64,000 bases of DNA from Nakamurella sp. A5-74 (GCF_040438885.1 NZ_CP159218.1:1860001-1924000); one strand, 5' to 3'. Positions 31,458 to 39,644 are shown, counted from the stretch's first letter. A program made the numbers and translations. Notes: generated by a model from the sequence alone, not told the origin.

Positions 31458-32804
31458 AAGCCGCGCAAGCAGATCCACCTCGCTGCGCACTTCCCCGGTG
31501 TCAACAACACCACCGTCTGGGCCGACCCGCGGTCGGCGTCGCAGATCGACTTCGCCTCGTTCCGGGCGCTCGCCGAGACCGCCGAGCGGGGCACCTTCGA
31601 CTTCTTCTTCCTGGCCGAGGGTCTGCGGCTGCGCGAGGTGAAGGGGCTCATCCACGACCTGGACGTCGTCGGTCGACCCGAGTCGATCACGGTCCTCAGC
31701 GCGCTGGCCGGGGTCACCACCCATCTCGGGCTGGCGGCGACCGTCAATGCCACCTTCAACGAGCCCTACGAGCTGGCCAGGCGGTTCGCCAGCCTCGATC
31801 ACCTCTCGGGTGGTCGGGCTGCCTGGAACGTCGTCACCTCCTCCGATGCGTTCACCGGCGAGAACTTCCGACGGGGCGGATATCTCGACCACGCCGACCG
31901 CTACCGGCGAGCGCAGGAGTTCGTGTCCACCAGCCGAGAACTGTGGGACTCCTGGACCGACGGGGACGTCATCGCGGACCAGCGGACGGGACACTTCTCC
32001 CGAGCCGGCGCCGGATCATTCGCCCACCACGGACCGCAGTTCGACATCACCGGGGCTTTCGGGATCCCGCGCTCGCCGCAGGGCCAACCCGTCGTCATCC
32101 AGGCAGGCGATTCTGCCGAGGGGCGCGACTTCGCGGCCGCAGCAGCAGATGTCATCTTCACCCGGCACGGCACCCTGGAAGCGGGCCAGGCCTTCTACGC
32201 GGACGTCAAGGGACGGCTCGCCGCTCACGGCCGCACCCCCGACTCGCTGAAGATCATGCCGGGCGTGACCGTGGTGGTCGCCGACACAGATGCGGAGGCG
32301 GAGGAGAAGGCGGCCTTCATCCGATCACAGCAGGTCTCCGGAGCCACCGCCATCGCGTTGTCGGAGTTGCTGTGGGGAATCGACCTGACCGATCGCGACC
32401 CGGACGGACCGCTGCCGGACGAGGATCCGGTGGTCGGCAGTGGCGTGGTGCGCGGTCGGGTCGGTTTCACCGATCCTGTTGCCACCGCGGCACAGTGGCG
32501 TGCTGCTGCCGCTGAGAACGGCTGGAGCCTGCGTGAGACGGTCGTCGCCCAGCAAGGACGGCAGTCGTTCATCGGCTCGCCCGAGACGGTTGCGACGCAG
32601 CTCGACGAGTTCGTCCAGGCCGATGCAGCTGACGGCTACATCCTCGTCCCCCACCTGACTCCGGGCGGTCTGGACGACGTCGTCGATCGCGTCGTACCGA
32701 TCCTGCGCGAGCGGGGGGTGTTCCGCACCGAGTACCCCGGGACCACCCTGCGGGACCACCTGGGTCTCGACCGGCCGTCGGTCTCGGCCAGCGGTGCGGC
32801 CTGA
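31383..32804 (+). CDS. LLM class flavin-dependent monooxygenase, NtaA/SnaA/DszA (CmoJ/YxeK) type
   Basis: 473 aa from the first GTG. After the 25-residue repeat, HGKPRKQIHLAAHFPGVNNTTVW opens a full NtaA/SnaA/DszA-family enzyme. SLDHLSGGRAAWNVVTSSDAF, GSFAHHGPQFDITGAFGIPRSPQGQPVVIQAGDS and ADVIFTRHGTLE are characteristic. Family members cleave chelators or organosulfur compounds with FMNH2 and O2. Bacillus CmoJ and YxeK open S-alkylcysteine derivatives. Any of five in-frame GTGs could initiate; the first overlaps the upstream stop. Confidence 0.9.
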   Translation: MSTVPVSTVHVSTVPVSTLPVSTHGKPRKQIHLAAHFPGVNNTTVWADPRSASQIDFASFRALAETAERGTFDFFFLAEGLRLREVKGLIHDLDVVGRPESITVLSALAGVTTHLGLAATVNATFNEPYELARRFASLDHLSGGRAAWNVVTSSDAFTGENFRRGGYLDHADRYRRAQEFVSTSRELWDSWTDGDVIADQRTGHFSRAGAGSFAHHGPQFDITGAFGIPRSPQGQPVVIQAGDSAEGRDFAAAAADVIFTRHGTLEAGQAFYADVKGRLAAHGRTPDSLKIMPGVTVVVADTDAEAEEKAAFIRSQQVSGATAIALSELLWGIDLTDRDPDGPLPDEDPVVGSGVVRGRVGFTDPVATAAQWRAAAAENGWSLRETVVAQQGRQSFIGSPETVATQLDEFVQADAADGYILVPHLTPGGLDDVVDRVVPILRERGVFRTEYPGTTLRDHLGLDRPSVSASGAA

Positions 32805-32870
32805 CCCGCCGTGGCCGTCCGCCGGGCAGCGGTGACCGAGCCCGAATCCAGTTCCCCGGAGGGAGATCCG

Positions 32871-34793
32871 ATGACGCAGCGGCTGCCCGCTGACCTGGTG
32901 TTCGTCGGTGGAGGGCCGCGCACCACGTCGCTGTTGGAACGGATCGCCGCGAATGCCGACGAACTCGTGCCGGAGGGCAGCTCGCTGAGCATCCATGTGG
33001 TGGACCCGCATCCGCCGGGCGGCGGTCGCATCTGGCGAACGGCGCAATCGGCTCTGCTGTGGATGAACTCGACCGCCGCGGACGTCACCATCTTCACCGA
33101 CGCGTCCGTCGAGTGCGTCGGCCCGATCGTGCCGGGACCTGCGCTGGACGCCTGGCTGAGAGGTCCGGGGCGGGCCGCGCTTCGCGAGAGCGGGCTGGGG
33201 CATCACGTGGATCGTTTCGGACCGCAGGATTTCGTGCCGCGGGAGATCCAGGGCTGCTACCTCGGTTGGGTCTTCGATGAGGTGCTCGCCTCGCTGCCGT
33301 CCAGGGTGCAGGTCGTCGTCCATGCGGCACAGGCGATCTCGATCACCGAGCCAGGTGCTCGCCAGGTGGTGATCCTGGATGACGGATCGGCCATCGCCGC
33401 GCGGAGCGTCGTGCTGGCACAGGGCTACTTCGACCGCCGGCCCGGTCCCACGGAGGCGACGACCATCGTCGCGGCCGAGGCCGCCGGACTGCAGTACCAC
33501 CCGCCCGCCTACACCGCGGATCTGGATCTCAGTGGTGTCAAACCCGGTGCGGCCGTGCTGGTCAGGGGAATGGGCCTGGCATTCATCGACCTGATGGCCC
33601 TGCTCGGTGAAGGGCGTGGTGGGGTGTTCACCGAGCGGCCGGACGGCGCCCTGGCGTACCTCCCGTCGGGGCGGGAACCGGTGCTGCACATCGGATCCCG
33701 AAGAGGCGTCCCCTATCACTCCAAGCTCGGCTACTCGATCGCCGACGCAGTACCCACCCCACCGGTGTACTTCACGGTCCGGCTGTTGACGGAACTCGGC
33801 GACGGTCCTTTCGACTTCCGCACCGTGCTGCGCCCGCTGATCGTGAAGGAGCTCACCGGTGCCCACTACCGGCGGCTGTTCGCGGCGCATCCAGACCGGG
33901 TGACGCTGCCCTGGGACGTTTTCGAGCGCGTGCTGGACGGTGCGGACGTGCTCACTGACGACTTCATCGCGCTTGCCCGCCGTGCGGTGCCCGCACCGGC
34001 CGACCGGTTCGAGATCGACCGGGTCGATCGTCCGTTGGCCGGGCTGCACCTCCGGTCTCCGGACGAGCTGACGGGGGTGATCGATGCGTACATCGCTGAC
34101 GATCTGGCCCGGCGGGCCGACCCGCAGTTCTCTGCTGATCGCGCTGTCTTCGATGCGCTGCTGGGGGTGTACGGCGTGCTCGCCTGGGCCATCACGAGTG
34201 GCCGGGTCTCGGCCGTGGACCGGATCACGGCGATCGAAGGTGAGTTCCACGGCCTGTTCTCGTTCCTGGCCAGCGGGCCACCGCCCCGCCGGCTTCGTGA
34301 GCTGCGCGCGTTGATGGCTGCCGGGATCGTCCGGCCGGCCGGTCCCGACTGGACCGTCGAGATACGTGACGGCGCGTTCGTGGGGCGCGGCAGCGCGTCG
34401 GAGGCGGAGGTCCGCGGATCGGTCCTCATCGATGCGTGGGTGCCGAAGCCCGACATCAGGGCCGCCACCGATCCGGTGATCGTCGGACTGCTGGCCGACG
34501 GCGAGCTCGCCGCGGAGGATCTGGTGTCCGACGACGGTGCTGCACTCGGTGGCGGCCAATTGTTGGCGGACACACGTTCCCGTGCCATCCGCGCGGACGG
34601 GTCCGTGCACTCCCGGCGGTTCCTGCTCGGTCCGTCGGTTTCCGGCTCAGCCGGTTCGTCCGGCTTCTCCCGGCCCCACTTCAACGCACCGGGCCTCCGG
34701 CAGAACGACGCCGTCGCTCGGACCATCCTCACCGATCTGTGCGCGGCCGAAGGTCGGCAGCGCACCGCCACCGACCTCAGGAGAACAGCATGA
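32871..34793 (+). CDS. Large FAD/NAD(P)-binding protein (FAD_NAD family)
   Basis: 640 aa. LVFVGGGPRTTSLLERIA near the N-terminus is the nucleotide-binding loop of the FAD-NAD(P)-binding family (PF13454-like), with VLAQGYFDRRPG and LVRGMGLAFIDLMALLGEGRGG as later segments. Related proteins are annotated only as FAD/NAD(P)-binding or hydroxyacylglutathione-hydrolase-linked oxidoreductases; the substrate is unknown. A strong GGAGGGA (32858-32864) precedes ATG 32871. The stop overlaps the DUF1684 start, tying it to the operon. It may handle an oxidised sulfur intermediate (inference). Confidence 0.8.
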   Translation: MTQRLPADLVFVGGGPRTTSLLERIAANADELVPEGSSLSIHVVDPHPPGGGRIWRTAQSALLWMNSTAADVTIFTDASVECVGPIVPGPALDAWLRGPGRAALRESGLGHHVDRFGPQDFVPREIQGCYLGWVFDEVLASLPSRVQVVVHAAQAISITEPGARQVVILDDGSAIAARSVVLAQGYFDRRPGPTEATTIVAAEAAGLQYHPPAYTADLDLSGVKPGAAVLVRGMGLAFIDLMALLGEGRGGVFTERPDGALAYLPSGREPVLHIGSRRGVPYHSKLGYSIADAVPTPPVYFTVRLLTELGDGPFDFRTVLRPLIVKELTGAHYRRLFAAHPDRVTLPWDVFERVLDGADVLTDDFIALARRAVPAPADRFEIDRVDRPLAGLHLRSPDELTGVIDAYIADDLARRADPQFSADRAVFDALLGVYGVLAWAITSGRVSAVDRITAIEGEFHGLFSFLASGPPPRRLRELRALMAAGIVRPAGPDWTVEIRDGAFVGRGSASEAEVRGSVLIDAWVPKPDIRAATDPVIVGLLADGELAAEDLVSDDGAALGGGQLLADTRSRAIRADGSVHSRRFLLGPSVSGSAGSSGFSRPHFNAPGLRQNDAVARTILTDLCAAEGRQRTATDLRRTA

Positions 34794-35677
34794 GCATCGA
34801 TTCCGACCTGCACCGCGGAACTGCCGCCGGTCCGGCCTACCCCGTGTCGGAGTGGGCCCAGTGGCACGCCGACCGGGAACGTGTCCTGCAGGAGCAGCAC
34901 GGTTGGCTCTCGCTCACCGGATTCCACTGGCTGCCCGCCACTCCCGCTGCGCTGGAGGGGCTTCCCGGTCGCTGGCAGGCCGACCCGACCGGTGCCCGGG
35001 GGAGCTTCGCCGCCGGGGACGGGCTACAGCTCTGGGAGGGCTCCGACAGCTCGTCGGACGGTATCCACGAGACGGGTGCTCACGAGTCAGGCGTCCACGA
35101 GGCAGGTGTTCACGAAGCGGTCGTCGACGAGCAGGGCTCGTTGCGCTGGCTGCGGTGGGGCGAGCGGCAGATCGAGCTGGCGCGCCGCGGCGGGCGGTAC
35201 GCGATCCGGATCCGCGACCCGCACGCGAGCGCCCGGACGGAGTTCCCCGGGGTCCCCACCTACCCGCTCGACCCGGTGTGGAGGCGACCGGCCACCGTCA
35301 AGCCCCGCAGCGAGCCCGAGGTGGTCGACGTCGACACCGCCAGGAGCGATCTGCGCCAACAGGCCCGGCTCGATGCCGATGTGATCGTCGAGCTGCCCGA
35401 CGGTTCCGACGTCCAGCTGGCGGCCACGGCCGGCGCGGATGGTGGCTGGTCGATCCTGTTCCACGACACGACCAACGGTGTCGACACGGCACGCTGGCGG
35501 GTGGTGTTCGCCTCCGCTCCGGACACGGCAGGGCAGGTCACCATCGACTTCAACCGCGCCCTCAACATGCCGTTCTCCTTCAGCGATTTCGGGACGTGTC
35601 CGGCGCCGGTCCCGGGAAATGTCATCCCGGTCGCCGTGACCGCCGGGGAGCTCGCACCGGTCAGGACATCCCGATGA
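34790..35677 (+). CDS. DUF1684 domain protein with His-Glu repeat
   Basis: 295 aa, cytoplasmic. EWAQWHADRERVLQEQHGWLSLTGFHWL and the C-terminal TIDFNRALNMPFSFSDFGTCPAPVPGN-type region identify DUF1684, a family with no established function. Residues ~90-115 are a 5-residue His-Glu repeat (GIHETGAHESGVHEAGVHEA) encoded by 15-bp DNA repeats, an insertion within the first third of the domain. ATG 34790 and the stop both sit in ATGA overlaps with neighbours. Confidence 0.85.
   Translation: MSIDSDLHRGTAAGPAYPVSEWAQWHADRERVLQEQHGWLSLTGFHWLPATPAALEGLPGRWQADPTGARGSFAAGDGLQLWEGSDSSSDGIHETGAHESGVHEAGVHEAVVDEQGSLRWLRWGERQIELARRGGRYAIRIRDPHASARTEFPGVPTYPLDPVWRRPATVKPRSEPEVVDVDTARSDLRQQARLDADVIVELPDGSDVQLAATAGADGGWSILFHDTTNGVDTARWRVVFASAPDTAGQVTIDFNRALNMPFSFSDFGTCPAPVPGNVIPVAVTAGELAPVRTSR
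35060..35134 (+). repeat. 15-bp in-frame tandem repeat inside the DUF1684 gene
   Basis: Five units beginning at 35060, 35075, 35090, 35105 and 35120, consensus GGTG(T/C)TCACGAG(N3), encode the His-Glu pentapeptide repeat. Sequence divergence between units is moderate. Confidence 0.85.
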
Positions 35678-36078
35678 CAGATCCGCGGACAACCGCCCCA
35701 GCGACAGACCTCGACCTGGCGGAGGCCGGCGCGCTCGCTCCGCTGGTCACCCCACAGGAGGCGGCGCGCCGGATCGAGCAGGGTGCGGCGGTGATCGATG
35801 TCCGCAGCGATGCCGGCCGGACGAAGGACGGCCTCCTGCCGGGCGCGTCGATCGTCGATCGCTACGCGCTCGACGGTTCCTTCGATCCCGCCTCCCCGGA
35901 TTCGTTGGTGACCGGTACCGATCATCCTGTCGTGGTGATCTGCGGTTCGGTGCGCGGCTCCGGACCTGTTGCCGCGGAACTGATCCGCCGCGGGTTCAGC
36001 AACGTGGTCCATGTCGATGGCGGCTTCCCCGGGTGGCGTGACGCCGGACTCCCGGTCATCGCGCCGGCCGCATCCTGA
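35674..36078 (+). CDS. Rhodanese-like sulfurtransferase
   Basis: 134 aa, single rhodanese domain. LVTPQEAARRIEQGAAVIDVRSDAGRTKDGLLPGA and the C-terminal VDGGFPGWRDAGLPV are typical. The active-site loop is CGSVRGSG, with the catalytic Cys present, so persulfide transfer is possible. It overlaps the DUF1684 stop (ATGA). A sulfurtransferase fits a sulfur-assimilation operon. Confidence 0.9.
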   Translation: MTDPRTTAPATDLDLAEAGALAPLVTPQEAARRIEQGAAVIDVRSDAGRTKDGLLPGASIVDRYALDGSFDPASPDSLVTGTDHPVVVICGSVRGSGPVAAELIRRGFSNVVHVDGGFPGWRDAGLPVIAPAAS

Positions 36079-36145
36079 CCAGAACAGCACCCGGTTCCTC
36101 CTCATCGGGCCGATCGGCCCGGTGTCCGCTCCAGAAAGGCGAGTC

Positions 36146-36640
36146 ATGACCATCACCGACGAGTACCTGGCGAACAACAGCACCTATGCCGAGAACTTCA
36201 GCGGACCGCTGCCGTTGCCGCCGTCCAAGGGCGTGGCCGTGGTGGCCTGCATGGATGCACGGTTGGACGTTGCGCGCGTCCTGGGCATCCAGGAGGGTGA
36301 GGCTCACGTGATCCGCAACGCGGGCGGGGTGATCACCGAGGACGAGATCCGCTCCTTGGCCATCAGCCAACGGCTGCTCGGCACCCGCGAGATCATCTTG
36401 GTGCACCACACCGACTGCGGGATGCTCACCTTCACCGACGACGCGTTCAAGGCAGGCATCGCGGACGAGGTCGGGGTCAAGCCGGCCTGGTCGGCCGAGG
36501 CCTTCAGCGATCTGGATGCCGATGTGCGCCAGTCGATCGCCCGGATCAAGAACAGCCCGTTCGTCCCGCACACCGATTCCATCCGCGGATTCGTCTTCGA
36601 CGTCGCCACCGGTCGGTTGGCCGAAGTCGACGCGGCCTGA
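36146..36640 (+). CDS. Beta-carbonic anhydrase family protein
   Basis: 164 aa. Zinc ligands C35, H88 and C91 (CMDARLD and HHTDCG) plus the D37-R39 dyad are intact, so it should be a functional beta-CA-fold enzyme. In this family some members hydrolyse CS2 or COS instead of hydrating CO2. Its place after a rhodanese in a SAM-riboswitch operon makes a sulfur substrate worth testing, but CO2 is the default. ATG 36146 follows GAAAGGCGAG. The gene lies 67 bp after the rhodanese. Confidence 0.9.
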   Translation: MTITDEYLANNSTYAENFSGPLPLPPSKGVAVVACMDARLDVARVLGIQEGEAHVIRNAGGVITEDEIRSLAISQRLLGTREIILVHHTDCGMLTFTDDAFKAGIADEVGVKPAWSAEAFSDLDADVRQSIARIKNSPFVPHTDSIRGFVFDVATGRLAEVDAA

Positions 36641-36670
36641 GCAGCACGGGCCGGGCGGCCCGATCAGCTC

Positions 36671-36968
36671 GTGGACTCGAACACGATCACGGCGTCGGCC
36701 GGCACCGGGAACCCGAGGTCGACCGCTCCCCGGACGGCCGGAGGGCGGGCGCAGGGCGGCACACGGGTCGGATGTCTGGTTGCCGGATTCGTCACGCTGG
36801 TCGACTCCGGCGTGGCCGGCGGTCCGGCCGGCGATGCCGCGGTACGGGACGGCGCACTCGGGCTGGCGCGCACAGCACTGGACTACCTGGTCGATCCGGA
36901 TCTACGGCAGGCAGTCCACGACGACTCGCTGCCCAGGGTGGGCCGCTCGAGGTGGAAGGCTACTTCGG
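36671..36968 (+). pseudogene. Possible remnant of an M20-type amidohydrolase/deacetylase C-terminus
   Basis: The 328-bp gap before the ATP-grasp gene contains an open frame whose end reads GDAAVRDGALGLARTALDYLVDPDLRQAV. This resembles the last helix of M20 amidohydrolases (...ALALTALDLLTDPALL). The upstream part is unlike any catalytic M20 core, so only a C-terminal scrap remains, if it is one. The family is the deacetylase partner in Bacillus S-alkylcysteine salvage. Low-confidence recognition from a short motif. Confidence 0.35.
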
Positions 36969-37985
36969 ATGACCACCTTCCCTCCTGACGAGCTGCCGGT
37001 GTCCGACCGGCCCGCGGTGTACGTGCTGCACGAGAACCCGGAGTGGATCCCGCCGTTTGCAGCTGCCTTCGCCGCTGCCGGTGTCCCCCTCATCGAATGG
37101 CGGCTTGCCGGCGGCGTCATCGACCTGGCGCAGGCCCCGCCGGAGGGAGTGTTCTGGTCCCGGTTCTCCGCGTCCAGCCACACCCGGGGCAACGCACTCG
37201 CGAAGGACCACACCCGGTCGGTGCTGTCGTGGCTGGAGGCGGCGGGTCGTCGCACCGTGAACGGTCGGGCGGTCATCGAGCTGGAGGTCAGCAAGATCGC
37301 CCAACTCGCTGCCCTCCAGGCGCACGGCATCGACACCCCGCGCACCGTTGCGGTGATCGGCAGCGATCGGCTGGCGGCCGCCGCCGAGCGGTTCATCAGT
37401 GCTGCCGACGACCCGGCGGCCCCGTTCCTGATCAAGCACAACCAGGGTGGGAAGGGGCTGGGGGTCAACCGGTTCGACGACCTCGACGGGTTACGCGACC
37501 ATCTGGCGTCCGCGGATTTCGAGGAACCGGTCGACGGCATCACGCTGATCCAGGAGTACGTACCGCCGGCGGACGGCACGATCACCCGGTGCGAGTTCGT
37601 CGGTGGGGAGTTCGTCTATGCGATCCGCGCCGATACTGTCGCCGGCGGTTTCCAGTTGTGTCCGGCGGACGCCTGCGCGATCGGACCCGACGGCCGCCCG
37701 GTGATACCGCCCGGGGCGCAGCGCGCTCCCGAGCCGGGGGAGCAGATCTTCCTGGCCCGGTCCGACATCGATGACCTGCCGCTAGCGGCCTACCGCTCGT
37801 TCCTGCGGGCCGCAAGCATCGAGATCGCCGGCATCGAATTGATCCAGGCGGCGGACGGTCGGATCGTCACCTACGACGTGAACACGAACACCAATTACAA
37901 CGCGGCGGTCGAGTCGACTATCCAGGCGTCCGGGCCGGCAGCGATCGCTCGGTACCTCGGCGGCCTGCTGGCCGATTCCCGCTGA
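36969..37985 (+). CDS. ATP-grasp ligase-like protein (RimK-type)
   Basis: 338 aa. ATP-grasp features are visible: a pre-grasp N-terminal domain (LHENPEWIPPFAAAFAAAGVPLIEWRL), FLIKHNQGGKGLGVNRFDDLDGLRDHL (ATP-binding lysine and Gly-rich loop), TLIQEYVPPADG, and the metal-binding end GIELIQAADGRIVTYDVNTNTNYN. Such enzymes ligate a carboxylate to an amine or thiol. The substrate is unknown. It is the last gene before a strong hairpin terminator at 38017. Confidence 0.85.
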   Translation: MTTFPPDELPVSDRPAVYVLHENPEWIPPFAAAFAAAGVPLIEWRLAGGVIDLAQAPPEGVFWSRFSASSHTRGNALAKDHTRSVLSWLEAAGRRTVNGRAVIELEVSKIAQLAALQAHGIDTPRTVAVIGSDRLAAAAERFISAADDPAAPFLIKHNQGGKGLGVNRFDDLDGLRDHLASADFEEPVDGITLIQEYVPPADGTITRCEFVGGEFVYAIRADTVAGGFQLCPADACAIGPDGRPVIPPGAQRAPEPGEQIFLARSDIDDLPLAAYRSFLRAASIEIAGIELIQAADGRIVTYDVNTNTNYNAAVESTIQASGPAAIARYLGGLLADSR

Positions 37986-38016
37986 GCCCGAGCCCAACTC
38001 CGACCGGGGACGAGAA

Positions 38017-38048
38017 ACGGCCCCTGATCCGTGAGGATCGGGGGCCGT
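38017..38048. terminator. Bidirectional intrinsic terminator hairpin
   Basis: ACGGCCCCTGATCC (38017-38030) pairs with GGATCGGGGGCCGT (38035-38048) around a GTGA loop, with one T-G mismatch. It ends the plus-strand sulfur operon and, read on the minus strand, is followed by TTTCTCG, so it also serves the tRNA-Lys gene. Confidence 0.85.
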
Positions 38049-38056
38049 TCTGTGCG

Positions 38057-38129
<73 letters not shown>

Positions 38130-38377
38130 GTACCGAACAAGACTACACGGCAGTGGGCCCGGGTTGAAAATCCTCAGCTCACCGCGGGTGTCGCTGAACA
38201 TCTCGCCACTGACGTCGCCGACGCGCCGACATCCTGGATGCGGCCTTCAGGGCACCTGGTCGGGTCGAGGGGGTCGCACTCCCCGGACACACCCCGGACG
38301 CACCTCGGCGGCGGCGTGAGCGGCTGGGTCCCCTGCCCCGGGGTCCAGTCTCCGGATGGGGCGCTAGGGTGATCGGC

Positions 38378-38481
38378 ATGCACACGACCGTCCAGCCGTG
38401 CTAGTGGTGGACCGCCTGACGGCGGTCCGTGCAGTCGTACCCCCACGACCCGGCCGCTCCTCGCGGCCGGGTTTCGTCGTT
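38378..38481 (+). promoter_or_regulatory. trp-type attenuator leader upstream of trpS, with in-frame TAG before tandem Trp codons
   Basis: ATG 38378 opens an 8-codon ORF (MHTTVQPC) ending at TAG 38402. It is followed in frame by TGG TGG ACC GCC TGA (38405-38419), which matches the WWTA core of actinobacterial trp leader peptides. Hairpin GGACCGCC/GGCGGTCC (38409-38428) overlaps the Trp codons. GGCGGTC (38421-38427) can alternatively pair with GGCCGCT (38452-38458), and the terminator CCCGGCCGC/GCGGCCGGG (38449-38471) is followed by TTTCGTCGTT. Region 1-2, 2-3 and 3-4 pairings thus exist. The TAG is unexplained. Confidence 0.75.
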
Positions 38482-38543
38482 CCTGCACACCGAGCGGGAT
38501 GACGATGGTCGTGAGGCAGCGGCTCCGAACCCAGGAGCCACCC

Positions 38544-39644
38544 ATGACCATTCCCTCCAGCATCACGCTCGACCACCGACCCTCCGCCGCCCAGCGGCGC
38601 CGCCCGGACGGAGGTGTCGGCCGTCCGCAGGCCGACGAACTCGACGCGGCGATCGCTTCCGTCCACGGCCGCGCTGCCCGGGTGCTCACCGGCGACCGGC
38701 CGACCGGCGAGCTGCACCTGGGCCACTACTTCGGCACGCTGCGCAACCGGGTCGCGCTGCAGGACGCCGGTGCGGAGCTGATCATCGTCATCGCCGACTA
38801 CCAGGTGATCACCGATCGGGACGGCGTCGGTCCGCTGCGCGAGCGAGTCCTCGGCCTGGTCGCCGACTATCTGGCGTGCGGGGTCGACCCGACGAAGTCC
38901 ACCATCTTCGCGCACAGTGCCGTCGCCGCCCTGCACCAGCTGATGCTGCCGTTCCTGTCGCTGGTGTCGGACGCCGAGCTGCGCCGGAACCCGACCGTCA
39001 AGGAGGAGCTGGCACAGTCGTCGCGGCCACTGTCCGGCCTGCTGCTGACGTATCCGGTGCACCAGGCGGCGGACATCCTGTTCTGCGGCACCGATCTGGT
39101 CCCGGTCGGGGGCGACCAGGTGCCCCACCTCGAGCTGGCCAGGACGATCGCCCGGCGCTTCAACGATCGCTACGGCGAGGTGTTCACCGAGCCGCGGGCG
39201 TTGCTGTCGCCCACCCCGCGGCTGCTGGGGACCGATGGCCACAAGATGTCCAAGTCGCGGGGCAACACGATCCCGCTCGGCGCGAGCGACGACGAGACCC
39301 TCGCGTCGGTGCGCCGTGCGGCGACCGATTCCGAGCGGTACATCACCTACGCACCACTGCGCAGACCCGGAGTGTCGTCGCTGCTGGACCTGGCCGCGGC
39401 CTGTGAGGGGTCTGATCCGCGGCTGATCGCAGAGGAGATCGGCAACGGGGGAGCGGCGGCGCTGAAGCAGCGCACCGCTGAGGGGATCAACGAGCTGCTC
39501 AGGCCGCTCCGCACGCGCCGTGCGGACCTCATCGCCGACCCCGGGCAGCTGAGCGCCGTGTTGCGCGTGGGTGCCGGCGCTGCCCGGCTGACGGCAGACG
39601 AGCGGCTGGCGACCGTGCGCACGGTGATGCAGATGGACTACTGA
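38544..39644 (+). CDS. trpS: Tryptophanyl-tRNA synthetase
   Basis: 366 aa. Class I synthetase that charges tRNA-Trp. HIGH motif variant LHLGHYFG near residue 59 and KMSKS (HKMSKSRGNT) near 234 are intact, as is LLTYPVHQAADILFCGTDLVPVG. The first ~40 residues are an extension before ARVLTGDRPTGE. ATG 38544 has AGGAG 6 bp upstream; ATG 38499 is an alternative. The Trp-codon attenuator upstream suggests tryptophan or charged-tRNA control. It may be one of two trpS genes. Confidence 0.95.
   Translation: MTIPSSITLDHRPSAAQRRRPDGGVGRPQADELDAAIASVHGRAARVLTGDRPTGELHLGHYFGTLRNRVALQDAGAELIIVIADYQVITDRDGVGPLRERVLGLVADYLACGVDPTKSTIFAHSAVAALHQLMLPFLSLVSDAELRRNPTVKEELAQSSRPLSGLLLTYPVHQAADILFCGTDLVPVGGDQVPHLELARTIARRFNDRYGEVFTEPRALLSPTPRLLGTDGHKMSKSRGNTIPLGASDDETLASVRRAATDSERYITYAPLRRPGVSSLLDLAAACEGSDPRLIAEEIGNGGAAALKQRTAEGINELLRPLRTRRADLIADPGQLSAVLRVGAGAARLTADERLATVRTVMQMDY

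Noticed and set aside
32325-34610. Long minus-strand open frame (761 codons) opposite the FAD/NAD(P) gene
   Set aside because: Arg/Gly/His-rich translation without any domain, fully antisense to a well-supported gene with RBS; a typical GC-rich shadow.
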